A program made the translations under genes and the position numbers. From Turritopsis dohrnii (taxonomy: Eukaryota; Cnidaria; Hydrozoa; Anthoathecata; Oceaniidae), in contig BQMF02000283.1 of NCBI GenBank assembly GCA_027922465.2, positions 372,001 to 436,000 on the forward strand: a stretch of 64,000 bases of DNA, written 5' to 3'. This document shows positions 1 to 11,300 of the stretch, one piece after another; positions within the stretch are counted from its first letter, which is position 1, and each line of letters begins with the position of its first letter. The notes beneath the pieces were generated by a model. The model was not told the origin of the DNA. It searched no databases and worked only from the letters and a program-made list of their open reading frames with translations.

Positions 1-43
1 AAAAATGGTAAATCGGAATTTTCACATTACACATAATGCATTG

Positions 44-1809
44 TTAAAAAGCTGCTGAAGAAAAATACAATTAAAGCACCTGTTGCATCTTGAGTTGTTG
101 CAGATGTCACGCTAGAACTTTGTTCTTGCGGTTTGTCTAAGGATTTCAAGGATTCCATTAATGAACCTTTTTAAACATGGAAGAGTTGTTAAAATAAATT
201 TCAATTTGATTTTACCTGCACTGGCTGCACTCGCCAAGTTCACACTAGCAGTTTTCTCTAATGTAACAACGTAATATAGCATAAAAAAATTTTCATAAAC
301 AGGTAGTTTATACTGATTGAACATATCAACTTACCAGCACTGTCTTTAGAATATTTCATCCTTTTGTGAAGGGCTGAAAGCGTTCCTGCAAACAAAACAT
401 CATTATTGCTTGTTTTTCCAGCTATTTTACTACTCTTTCGTTAGTTCAACAAATCCCGACTACAATGCATTACCTTGAGACACAACATCAACATGGGAGA
501 CTTTACGTTTGCCGAGACATTTTCCGCTATTTTCTAGAAAGAATTGTTCAAAGTTATGGCAACTAGAATGTATGCTTTATCGTTTGTATCAAAATATCGA
601 AAAAGTGATTTACCTGGCGAAGGTACGAAATAGTTGTGTTTTGATGCGCCAGCACTGCCAGGTTCTAATCCATATGTAAAAGCTTATTCATTATGTCTTA
701 ACTTGTGTAAACATAACTCAGCCGACAAAAACTCACCTGACATTTCTACAATTGATTTCCTGTCATCTGTGCTTTGTTGTACATCAACTGGCTCTACAGG
801 CTCTAAATGATACAAATCAGTGTCATGCTAATTTTTGATAATGAAACTACTGAACTAAAAACGTTTCCGTAAACAAACCGTGAACGCTTGCAACATCTGA
901 GAAAACAGAATTCAATGATTCGTCACAGTCGACGGACAGGGTAACGTTGCTCGCATCCGTCAAATTGCATGATGTGATTTTTGAAATTTCCTCCTGTGAT
1001 AAATTACTTTCTACAAACGCATTTGTCGGCTCGTCGTGAGGCTTTTCATAAAAGCGCTCTTCTTCCTCTACCAGATCGATGTTACTATTGATGACATTGG
1101 CCATCCATATCAAACAGTTCATGCAGTGATCTTCCATCCATTTTGGAGCTTCTGTACATTTGTTATGCAGCTGACGTGTGTGCAAGATGTAAAGTCGACG
1201 TTGCACATTTTCTTGTTCATCTCCGAAATCGGGCACCGCGTTGCAAGTTATGTAAACTCCAGCGTTCATTTCTTGCATCTTTGGACTCTGGTGTTTTATA
1301 GCCTGAGGAAATCCTCCTCCTTGAAGCAAAATCTTCAATAAATCAGATGAAACGGTGCCTTCTGACCACTCATCCATAAACAAAAGTTGCGTATCGTCAT
1401 TAATCATCGATGCACCAAAACTTCTCTCTTTCGTCAGTATCGCTATTTTGGAGCAGGGCATAAAACCAAAAAGCACTCTTGCCCATGATGTCTTCCCCGA
1501 GTCGCAAGATCCAACTACCACTAATTTCCGCACTTTATGGGGAAGCTGGTGACAAAGCAAGCACTGGTAGAATTTGTTCAGAAAACGTGTTTTATCGCCA
1601 ATATCCGGAAAAGAATTTTCAACCGAGGTGGCAAAATAACCCCCATCACATCTCTCAGCAGGATCAAAATTTTTAAAGCATCTTGGAGAAATTACGCCAA
1701 AATCGGCAGGGCCATAAGGACAATCAACAAACTGACGACTCGATAACTTGAAGTATCGGTTGTGCAACACCTCAATGTGATCGTAGTCGAATTTAATTTG
1801 GGGGATCAT
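44..1809 (-). CDS. SF3 (parvovirus NS1-type) helicase protein, eight-exon gene
   Basis: The large exon 879-1809 encodes an SF3 ATPase: Walker A GSCDSGKTS near residue 100, Walker B LLFMDEW near 142 and the sensor YITCN near 186. No HUH nickase domain precedes it, so only the helicase half of an NS1-like protein is present. The exon ends in phase 1. Six small exons follow with canonical splice sites: 737-802, 614-664, 474-533, 335-385, 216-257 and 80-166, each divisible by three and phase 1 at both ends. A terminal exon 44-54 supplies TAA. Together they give an uninterrupted frame of 433 codons including the stop. The tail is rich in Ser, Glu and Lys. A strong 3' splice site (pyrimidine run then TTTAG) directly precedes the ATG, so at least one upstream exon, perhaps 5' UTR, is likely. 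Similar helicases are, from memory, common in cnidarian genomes. An old viral origin with later domestication is inference. Confidence 0.75.
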
Positions 1810-1857
1810 CTAAACAACAACAGCAAAAAAAAACATGTTAAAAACTTAAATTCAAAG

Positions 1858-2930
1858 TGTGTAAAACATAGCCTGTAATCAATGTCCAACTTGGCATCAA
1901 AGCTTTCGAAAAGACGCGCATGTCAACTAGACACTTGAAATTCTGTATCCGTCCCTATCCGTCCCTATCCGTGGTCTAATCCGTGATTTTGTGAAGAATT
2001 TCTACGAGAGAACCGCATATCCGTCAAAACACAACAAATTCAAAGTGTGTAAAACATAGCCTGTAATCAATGTCCAACTTGGCATCAAGGCTTTCGAAAG
2101 GACGCGCATGTCAACTAGACATTTGAAATTCTGTATCCGTCCCTATCCGTCCCTATCCGTGGTCTAATCCGTGATTTTGTGAAGGATTTCTACGAGAGGA
2201 CCGCATATCCGCCAAAAGACAGCAAATTCAAAGTGTGTTAAACGTAGCCTGTAATCAATGTCCAACTTGGGGTCAAGGCTTTGGAAAAGACGTGCATGTC
2301 AACCAAACGTTTGCATTTACAGCTTTGACACAGGAAACCTTCATAACATCACCTTCTTCAATCACGAAAACGAGGTTGAAACTGGACTTTACGAAATTTC
2401 AAAGTTTGGCAAAAATGTTAAAGAGTGTAGAAAAAATTATATTGGTAAAAAAACAACGGATTCACGGCTTCAACGGTCACAGCCTTCATAAAAGGACGGA
2501 TTCAACCACGGATTCAGACGGATACAGGCGGATTAGTTTTGAACCACGTGGTCTATAGTCTTGAAACATAGAAAAACCAAATGTCAAGGCTATTTCATTG
2601 AATCCGTGCGTATCCGTGTGAATCCGTGGTTGAATCCGTCTTTTTATGAGGCTTTCCTATGGCAAAGCCGCATATCCGCAAAATGTGGCTAAATCAAATA
2701 TCACCTTTTTAATCACGAAAAAGAGGTTGAAACTGGAAACGAGGTTGAAGCTGGACTTCACAAAATTTCAAAGTTTGGCAAAAATGTTAAAGAGTGTAGA
2801 AAAAATTATATTGGTAAAAAAACAACGGATTCACGGCTTCAACGGTCACAGCCTTCATAAAAGGACGGATTCAACCACGGATTCAGACGGATACAGGCGG
2901 ATATGTTTTGAACCACGTGGTCTATAGTCT
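1858..2930. repeat. ATCCGT-rich tandem repeat, left block
   Basis: Two units of about 188 bp (starting near 1871 and 2059) are followed by a longer unit. One face carries clusters of ATCCGT, the other of its complement ACGGAT, so each long unit has inverted motif clusters. Short open frames here recur in every unit and are repeat artefacts. Bases 1941-2927 recur almost unchanged at 5312-6298. Class unknown: satellite or non-autonomous element. Confidence 0.8.
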
Positions 2931-3156
2931 TGAGTTGAAAGCATTGACAATATTTTTGGTATTGTGTACAAGTTGGTGGTTGATTTGCATTGAGTTAGGA
3001 ATAGTAGTTTTATTGTCTTTGGTGTGGATTATTGATCTTATTCCTGTCCATACTTTTTTTAGGTTTGATTTGTGTTCCTGGAAGTACTCTTTGTAGTACA
3101 TGGATTTACTTCTTTTGCAGAGTGTTACAATAAGGTTTCTATATTTTTTATATTGA

Positions 3157-4578
3157 TTATGAATGGTTTCTTTTTTTTTTAGGGTTGGTGCATTTAAGAT
3201 ATTTTTTGTGGAGATTGTCACGCTTCCTAATGGATGTTAATATGCCACTCGTGTTCCAGTCTTTGATACTGATAAATTTGGGTGTTTTTCTATTAGAGTC
3301 ATTTAGAGGAGCATGCTTATGTGTGAGATCATTTAGTGTTTGGATAAATAGATGCATAGACGCATTCACATCCTGTTTGGCTAATTCCAGAGTTTGATTC
3401 CAATTAATTGAAGAAGCTTCCTGAATAATTTCCTCCCTGTTGTAATTTTTGAAATTATGACTCGGTGGAGATGTTGTGCAGTATCTCTTTCTGTTTGTGT
3501 TAAAGAAAGCAATCTGCATAAGGTGGTCAGAGATCGTGAAGGTGTGATTTCCAGAAAAAGTGAGCTCATCAATCATATTGGTGAAGATGTTATCTATTAA
3601 TGTTTTTGAGTGGCATGTGATTCTTGTTGGCTTAGTTATTGTAGGCAAAAGGGTGTTTTCACACATCAAGTTTAGAAATGAGTTCGTTTCCTCATGGGTA
3701 TCATAATTTATAAGATTGATGTTGAAATCACCAAGTAAAATGAAGTTTTTGTTCTCTCTGCTCACTTTTTCAAGCATGGGACTTAAATACTCAGTGTTAA
3801 ACTCAGGTATAGGCATATTGGGATGTTTATATATGCAACCAATGATAAGGTTTTTCCTAAGAGGATCAAGAATTTCAATAAAAACTGATTCTAGTTCTTT
3901 TTCTTTGAGTATAGTTAGGTCAGCTCTTTCTTTTATGTTGAGGTCATCTGAAATATATAGGAGAACACCACCTTTATTCGACTTTGTGGGGCAACTGAGC
4001 ACATTGTAGCCCTTTATTGATATGTTAGAGGTTGGGGGAGCACTACTTCTTATCCTACTTTCTGATATGCCAAGGACATTTATTTTTTCAGTTAGGGTAG
4101 AGAGAAGTGTGTTTAGCGAGTCAAGATGATAGCTGATGGATGAAATATTCAAATGAGCAACAGATAAGTTATAATTGTTAGGATTTATACTGTTCACCTC
4201 ACTAGATGTGACATAGTCGCTAGATGGCAATAATCGATCTCCGGTATCTATATTCAACTCATCAATTTCTTTTAGAAACTTTACTTGGTTGCTAGTTTCA
4301 GGGTTTGTTTCGTCAGTGATCAAGTCGATTTCCAAGTTTTTGCCTTGGTTTACAAGATTTAGTTTCTCGGAGGTCAAGTGAGAAAAAGGAAAAAAGTCTG
4401 GGATGCAATTTTTACATAACCAAGAGTCAGAACAGGGTTCTTTCAGCATTTCGTATTGAGAGCCAGAAATATAATTACACTTGATGTGAATCCATCCTTC
4501 ACAGCTGTCACAGAATACAGCTCGGTGGTTTTTGGCCACAGGTTTTTTACATATACCACAAGGGTCTTTAATGGCCAT
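3157..4578 (-). pseudogene. LINE ORF2 fragment: PHD finger plus endonuclease
   Basis: The N-terminus is a PHD finger (CGICKKPV, then FCDSCEGWIHIKC, then WLCKNC) in residues 1-60. An APE-type endonuclease follows: HLNISS near residue 140, the G-x-N-V...GGVLLYIS region, LGDFNIN near 280 and SDHLMQ near 345. PHD plus endonuclease is typical of CR1/L2-clade ORF2. Near 3175 a run of T (A on the coding strand) shifts the frame. The linker between endonuclease and polymerase continues in another frame to about 2930 (2922-3221), and then the repeat begins. No polymerase domain is present, so the fragment is not autonomous. Confidence 0.75.
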
Positions 4579-4958
4579 GGTTCCTGTGAGATCACATTAC
4601 GGATATTATATGGTTAGGGTCAGGTTTTAGACGTTGGTATTCCTATGGGGAAAAATTAGGGTTGAGTTGGACAAAGTGATTGGGTAAGACACTATCACCA
4701 GGAGTTGTTGGAATAGTGAGTGCAGTGAAGAGGGCTTATTACGCAATTGGGTTGGGTCGGTTTAGAGAGGTATTTTTCAATATGGAGTCAGGTGGTGGAA
4801 GTTAATAGCAATAAGAAAATTCAAACTTCAAAACAATGTAAGGCGGACAAGTTATAATGGCTCTACAGGCATGTAGAATTATGAGACTTGAATTATGCTT
4901 TTGTTGAAATATAAAGAACTAAAGAGCGAGTAAGAACAGTTAGGGTAGTAGGAGCTAC

Positions 4959-5311
4959 TTAGCTTTCATTGAGCATCTCTACTTCTGAAGGAAATGTATT
5001 GATAAGATCGTTGATGTGATTAATTGATATCTTCTCAGCATCATCATCGTCGGAAAGCTTGTAATACACAGCACCATTGTAGAACCAGTAGCTGGAAATC
5101 AACTCTTTTTGGTGAAGCTTTACCAATTTATGCCGTAAAAATGCGTTGTAATGAGACATGGATTTGTATATTTTTATGGGCTTCTTACCGGCTAAGCATG
5201 GGTGTATGTCAGAGTGGTCTAACTCTTTTAGTTTTGTCCGATTTCGAATGATTGCATGGGCTTTCTTCCGGCACTTGAGCTTGGCAATAACAATTGACTT
5301 GTTCCTGTCCA
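4959..5311 (-). pseudogene. LINE ORF1 C-terminal fragment (baculovirus FP-like fold)
   Basis: The frame encodes the C-terminal part of an ORF1-type protein with KKAHAIIRNRTKLKELDHSD and a later SSYWFYNGAVYYKL segment, similar to the FP-like domain common in CR1-type ORF1 proteins. It ends at 4959, about 380 bp upstream of the ORF2 start and on the same strand. The upstream half is absent because the repeat block begins at 5312. The open frame running into the repeat is fortuitous. Confidence 0.6.
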
Positions 5312-7001
5312 TTCTGTATCCGTCCCTATCCGTCCCTATCCGTGGTCTAATCCGTGATTTTGTGAACAATTTCTACGAGAGAACCGCATATCCGTCAAAA
5401 CACAACAAATTCAAAGTGTGTAAAACATAGCCTGTAATCAATGTCCAACTTGGCATCAAGGCTTTCGAAAGGACGCGCATGTCAACTAGACATTTGAAAT
5501 TCTGTATCCGTCCCTATCCGTCCCTATCCGTGGTCTAATCCGTGATTTTGTGAAGGATTTCTACGAGAGGACCGCATATCCGCCAAAAGACAGCAAATTC
5601 AAAGTGTGTTAAACGTAGCCTGTAATCAATGTCCAACTTGGGGTCAAGGCTTTGGAAAAGACGTGCATGTCAACCAAACGTTTGCATTTACAGCTTTGAC
5701 ACAGGAAACCTTCATAACATCACCTTCTTCAATCACGAAAACGAGGTTGAAACTGGACTTTACGAAATTTCAAAGTTTGGCAAAAATGTTAAAGAGTGTA
5801 GAAAAAATTATATTGGTAAAAAAACAACGGATTCACGGCTTCAACGGTCACAGCCTTCATAAAAGGACGGATTCAACCACGGATTCAGACGGATACAGGC
5901 GGATTAGTTTTGAACCACGTGGTCTATAGTCTTGAAACATAGAAAAACCAAATGTCAAGGCTATTTCATTGAATCCGTGCGTATCCGTGTGAATCCGTGG
6001 TTGAATCCGTCTTTTTATGAGGCTTTCCTATGGCAAAGCCGCATATCCGCAAAATGTGGCTAAATCAAATATCACCTTTTTAATCACGAAAAAGAGGTTG
6101 AAACTGGAAACGAGGTTGAAGCTGGACTTCACAAAATTTCAAAGTTTGGCAAAAATGTTAAAGAGTGTAGAAAAAATTATATTGGTAAAAAAACAACGGA
6201 TTCACGGCTTCAACGGTCACAGCCTTCATAAAAGGACGGATTCAACCACGGATTCAGACGGATACAGGCGGATATGTTTTGAACCACGTGGTCTATAGTC
6301 TTGAAACATAGAAAAACCAAATGTCAAGGCTATTTCATTGAATCCGTGCGTATCCGTGTGAATCCGTGGTTGAATCCGTCTTTTTATGAGGCTTTCCTAT
6401 GGCAAAGCCGCATATCCGCAAAATGTGGCTAAATCAAATATCACCTTTTTAATCACGAAAAAGAGGTTGAAACTGGAAACGAGGTTGAAGCTGGACTTCA
6501 CAAAATTTCAAAGTTTGGCAAAAATGTTAAAGAGTGTAGAAAAAATTATATTGGTAAAAAAACAACGGATTCACGGCTTCAACGGTCACAGCCTTCATAA
6601 AAGGACGGATTCAACCACGGATTCAGACGGATACAGGCGGATTAGTTTTGAACCACGTGGTCTATAGTCTTGAAACATAGAAAAACCAAATGTCAAGGCT
6701 ATTTCATTGAATCCGTGCGTATCCGTGTGAATCCGTGCTTTTATGAGTCTATCCTATGGTAAAACGAGGTTGAAACTGGAAACGGGGCTGAAGCTGGTCT
6801 TTACAAAATTTCAAAGTTTGGGAAAATGCTAAAGACTGTAGGGAAATTATATTGGTAAAAAAACGACGGATTCACGGCTTCAACGGTCACAGCCTTCATG
6901 AAAGGACGGATACAACCACGGATTCAGACGGATACAGGCGGATTAGTTTTGAACCACGTGGTCTATAGTCTTGAAACATAGAAAAACCAAATGTCAAGGC
7001 T
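5312..7001. repeat. ATCCGT-rich tandem repeat, right block
   Basis: Bases 5312-6298 match 1941-2927 at a constant offset of 3371 bp with very few differences. To the right are further copies of a 369-bp unit (starting 6017 and 6386, plus a more divergent copy to about 7001). Each unit has gaatccgt-type motifs at one end and acggattc-type motifs at the other. The array ends abruptly at about 7001, where sequence related to gene 1 begins. Confidence 0.8.
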
Positions 7002-7283
7002 AATTCTTGCTGAAATCTGCTTTCGAAATTCTTTTGAAGAAAGGTTCTACAGTTTTACTTAAAAAATTGTGTTGCATAGGCATGAAAACTGTAATGAAAA
7101 TATAAAGGTCACTTCTTACCGAACAAAATTCGTTTTGCATTATTTTTTGCAGCTGGGCCATGTTTTTAAGGACCAGTTCTTGCACTGTTTTGTTTGCCGC
7201 CAACTTTTGAAGGTATTCGTCCAGAGAACATAAATACGTGAACGAAAATACAGCTAAACCGAAATAAAGACAGTTGAACTAAA

Positions 7284-8340
7284 TCAAACTAACATTTCGG
7301 CTAGCAGATATTTTCGCAAAACCTGCACATCTGCAGTTAATGGCAGCAATTCAGGCGTTTTGTCTTTTCTGGAGTTTATACTCGATAATGCATGTTTGGC
7401 GTATATCTGCCAGTACTCTTTGTGCAACTCTAGGAACAATCTTGCTTCTTCAATTACGTCAGCATTTTTTGCGCGTATTCCCCAGGCTCGTTTAGCACAT
7501 GCTATAGCTTCGATAGATCGACCAACCATAAGCAAGAGACTTGGCGCACCCACTTTTTCATCACCTTCGTGGTTAACCAAACTCTTCACTGCCTTGATCA
7601 AACAATCCCAATTTCCTGGATCGATCAACGAAAAAGCGGATGCACTTGGGCATCCGTTCACATTACGGTATTCCAGCACCAACCGTCCAACACTGCCCAG
7701 TTTGCTGGAGATTTCGTTAAATGCTGTAATCCCACCTTTCTCAAACAGCGTGTAACCGTACAGTAAAATACCTTCGTCATTTGTTACCAAGTTTAAGATT
7801 TCGTCCTCAAGCATCCGGGAAAGCACTTTAGTCTTCAAATCTTTGAAATGGTCATCTTTCGCTAAACTATCTTGCAGGAGCATTTTGCTTGCCTTTACGT
7901 GTGCTGCATTCGATTTTGATGGAATGCTTTGTGACGGCTTTGGATGGCACACGCTCAAATGTCTTACAAGAGTTCTGGTATTGTATATTCCCCGACAGTT
8001 TATACATGGAGTATAATTACCTATTATCATTTCTTTGCTTTTTCTCACTACTGTAATGAATTCGTTGGTATCTTTTGCGTGAGCCATGTTGGCCTCAAAG
8101 TCTCCTTTGCGTCTTAGGGCTGCCAATTCTTTTGTTTGTTCTTTCTTGGGCATTTTCAGTATCTCCTTGACTTCTTCCTCCCGTTTATGCTTGCGCTTTA
8201 AATGACGAGGCATTCTGTACATCCACTGTTTACAAAATAAGCAGCAATGCTTTTTTCGGCCATCTCTGTGAAATTTACTTGAAAACTCTCCGTCTAGATA
8301 GCAAAAAGGGTATAGAGCATCATTAATACACCACATATCA
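7284..8340 (-). CDS. C2H2 finger plus N-terminal half of tyrosine-recombinase-like protein
   Basis: The exon opens with a C2H2 finger (CLFCKQWMYRMPRHLKRKHK). A second C-x2-C...H-x4-H group (CINCRG, then RHLSVCH) follows near residue 115. The rest is an alpha-helical domain containing NLVTNDEGILLYG and later LLPLTADVQVLRKYL. From memory this matches a protein family seen in fish and cnidarians in which a tyrosine-recombinase catalytic domain follows. Here no catalytic domain is found: a possible continuation (VQELVLKNMAQLQKIMQN) ends near 7110 and the ATCCGT repeat begins at 7001. I read this as truncation by the repeat array. Family assignment is from recall. Confidence 0.55.
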
Positions 8341-11300
8341 CATTGCTATGGCTCGCGATGTTTTGTTTTAGAAAAATTATGATCATGAAAGAGATATACT
8401 GAAGAATAACTTTTAAACTTACACGTAGTTTTTTTCGATTCTTTTGTTGCAACTAATGAAAAAATAAAATATAAAAGATTTGGCAATGAACAAATTTTAA
8501 TCTAGAGCTACCAGTTTTGGTTACATTTGAAAGCACTTCTGTGTACCTAAATATAAATGTTTTAGATGATAAATGTTTACCTGTATCTCTGTATGTTATT
8601 TCTATCTATATATTTTTTTATTAATTTATTTATATATTCTTTATTTTAAGTTGGAATTTAAAACTCTATTATAAACTACTAATGTACGAATAAGTATAAT
8701 AAGTATTTGTCAGCACATTAGAAATGTGGAATGCAATCAATGTCTTAGAAGAATTATGGTTTGATACAACGCTAAAAAGTGGTTCCTCAGTCGTTCATTC
8801 CTTACTACCCTCCATTTGTTCGATTTAACTGTTACACCCAAATCCTTCCTTTAAACCGCCCTCCCCCACCCCCATTAAGTGGGATTTTAGAGTTTATAAA
8901 TATGAGATGTGAGATATAATGAATAGCTAAATAGTTTATACCATTGATAGTGTTCGTTTCTCCATTGAGAGTATTCGTACTTTTCTGTACTTCATCGATG
9001 TCTTGTACCTGCAACTCTCCATCGTTGTTTTTATCTAAATAACCAAAATGAAAATGTATCACTTCCATCTATGTCTCCTTACAGTCTCTACCATTACGCA
9101 CCATCACCCAGTCCTCCAAATATCATTTCCCATCTATAAAATGCTGTAAACCGTTCATTAGAAATTTGGGATGTTGTCCAAAAGACAATTTTCAAGGTAA
9201 AGATCACCTAATAAAGTTTCTAATAAAGTCAGTTGAAAATCTTTAAGACCCCAGGCATAAGTTTTATGAAATATAGTTTCATCTCTGAACAGTGACAATT
9301 GCGGTGTTAAAAAAATTATATACCATCGTTTTTTTCGCTTTTAGCTGTCTGTACTTCTTCAGAAACTTGTACCTCTAACCCTCTATCGCTGCTGTTGTCT
9401 AAATAATCATATGTGTCTAAATTAACATCCATCACGTTTGTAGTAATCACATTTAAGGAAGTAGAAAAATAAGGTACCATTTGCAGTAGGTGGGAAGATA
9501 CGGTCAATTACACGATTTAGTTCTACTCTGAGTTCATCTTCTTCATCTGACGCCTCAAATTGAAAAAGATCTTGTTCCTGATTCTGAGCAGGGATCGCAC
9601 GATTTCCTATTGTTCTTTTTGGTTTAAGTTTGAAAGGTATTTCAAAACTCTCATCAGAGGCAACGCTCAGTTCATCAGATGAACTTTCATCCGTATCTGG
9701 ACTGAAATTACTATCTGATGAGCTCACATCTTCATCGTCAGTAGATGGCTCAGCAAACGCATCAATCTAAAATCAATATAAAAGCAAATTATTCTCTTTA
9801 TTTACGTCATTGACTAAAAGCATCAACTTCTTTATGAGGCAGCTAAGTACACACTATGTGAACAAACTGTAAAAAATGATCATCATTTCAATATGCCAAG
9901 ACCATTAAAGCTAACAGTATATGGAAGTGATTAGAATACATGCAAAAACTGGTAAAGAAAAGCCATATCATTAAGCACGATACTTTGGTTTTAGTTTTCA
10001 CCAAATAAGATATTGATGCTATTGCGACGACACTCTTGAAATAATAAAAATGGCGGAACATTCTAGACTAAAAAGGATCTCAAATGTAAACGTAATTTCG
10101 GTACAATTTTATCTAAGTTTATCTTGTTTTAATTCTCATAATCAGTTATTAAATCAACACTCAATGACAGTATTACATGTTTCCGGAATTGTTTACAGAA
10201 ATCATATATCTACTTATACTAATTCGCAATCGTGTGTAACACATTTAACTTGGTAAGTGTGAAAAAAGACTGGGGACGAAATGTTTCTATGGAAAATTCA
10301 ATACGGCATCTTTAGAAAGTGAGTAACTGAGTGTACTGTGTGCACATCCACGATTAGTATATGCTCCTCCGTTTGGTTCCTTTTTGGTTTCGCACTGAAA
10401 ATCTGCCGAAAAACGTCAATGGAGAAGCGCGAGCAATGCAATGTTCTTCGTTCGAAATTGGTTAACGATCATTTTGTAGCAGTAAAAACAAAAATAAAAA
10501 ACTTCACAAACACGAAGATAGTTTTTTTTAAAACGAAGATCTTTAATTTTATTGTTTTAGTCGTTTTCCGGAGAAAGATCGTATCGTAAAGATTGAATTA
10601 ACAAGTGTAAGTAAATTCACGGAAGAACTGAATCAAAAATCAAAGTTTTGAGACTGTTTTCGTCTTTTTCCATTTAATTCATTTTTGACTGTTTGGTAGG
10701 CTGGAACTATGATAATTTAATGACTTTTTCTATGTTTGCTTTCTGATTTGGATAAGAAATCAAGTTTGTGTTTTGTTTTATTTTGCTTTCCTTTTTGTTT
10801 GTGTGTATGTGTAGCATTTTGTTTATTATGATATGGTATTCATTGCTCATGGAAATCTTCTTTTTTTTTAGTTCAAAATAATTACGAAAGAATTTAACAA
10901 GTCTAAATGCTTGAGTGTTTTGGTAAAGAACAGACTATTAAAATAACGAATGGTATCGAATCTTAGTGGATAAAGAAGCAACATTAGCAGGTATAATTCC
11001 GCATATCATTTACATGGCGTTTTTATTCTTCTTCATAACATATCTTTTATTTCTTTTTTGACGGTTTGGTAGGCTGAAGCTAAACTCATGATCTTTTAAT
11101 AAATATTCCCTGTTCCCACTCATATGTTTGCTTCAAGTTTGCGTTCGTTCTTTTAGTTTTCTTTTGTTTGTGCGTATATGTAGCTAAATATGTTTTTATG
11201 AGAGGTTTATTATTAATAGAAATCTTCTTTTTTAGGTAAAGTTAATTATGAAAGAATAGATAAAGTCGACATTGTAATATGAAGGGTGTTTGGTAAAGAA

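Larger units (their letters stand above)
2930..5311 (-). mobile_element. LINE (CR1/L2-like) internal fragment
   Basis: Minus-strand order is an ORF1 C-terminus, then an ORF2 start with PHD finger and endonuclease, ending before the reverse transcriptase. Both the element's 5' end and its 3' end are missing. That is unlike ordinary target-primed insertion, which loses only the 5' end. The fragment sits precisely between two direct copies of the ATCCGT repeat. Confidence 0.75.

Noticed and set aside
44..1809. Complete endogenous parvovirus genome
   Set aside because: No nickase domain, capsid gene or viral terminal repeats are visible. The gene is spliced into many exons, which points to a host-resident gene.
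2235..6667. Repeated open frames of 77-107 codons on the plus strand
   Set aside because: They recur identically in each ATCCGT repeat unit and have no coding features. They are by-products of the repeat.
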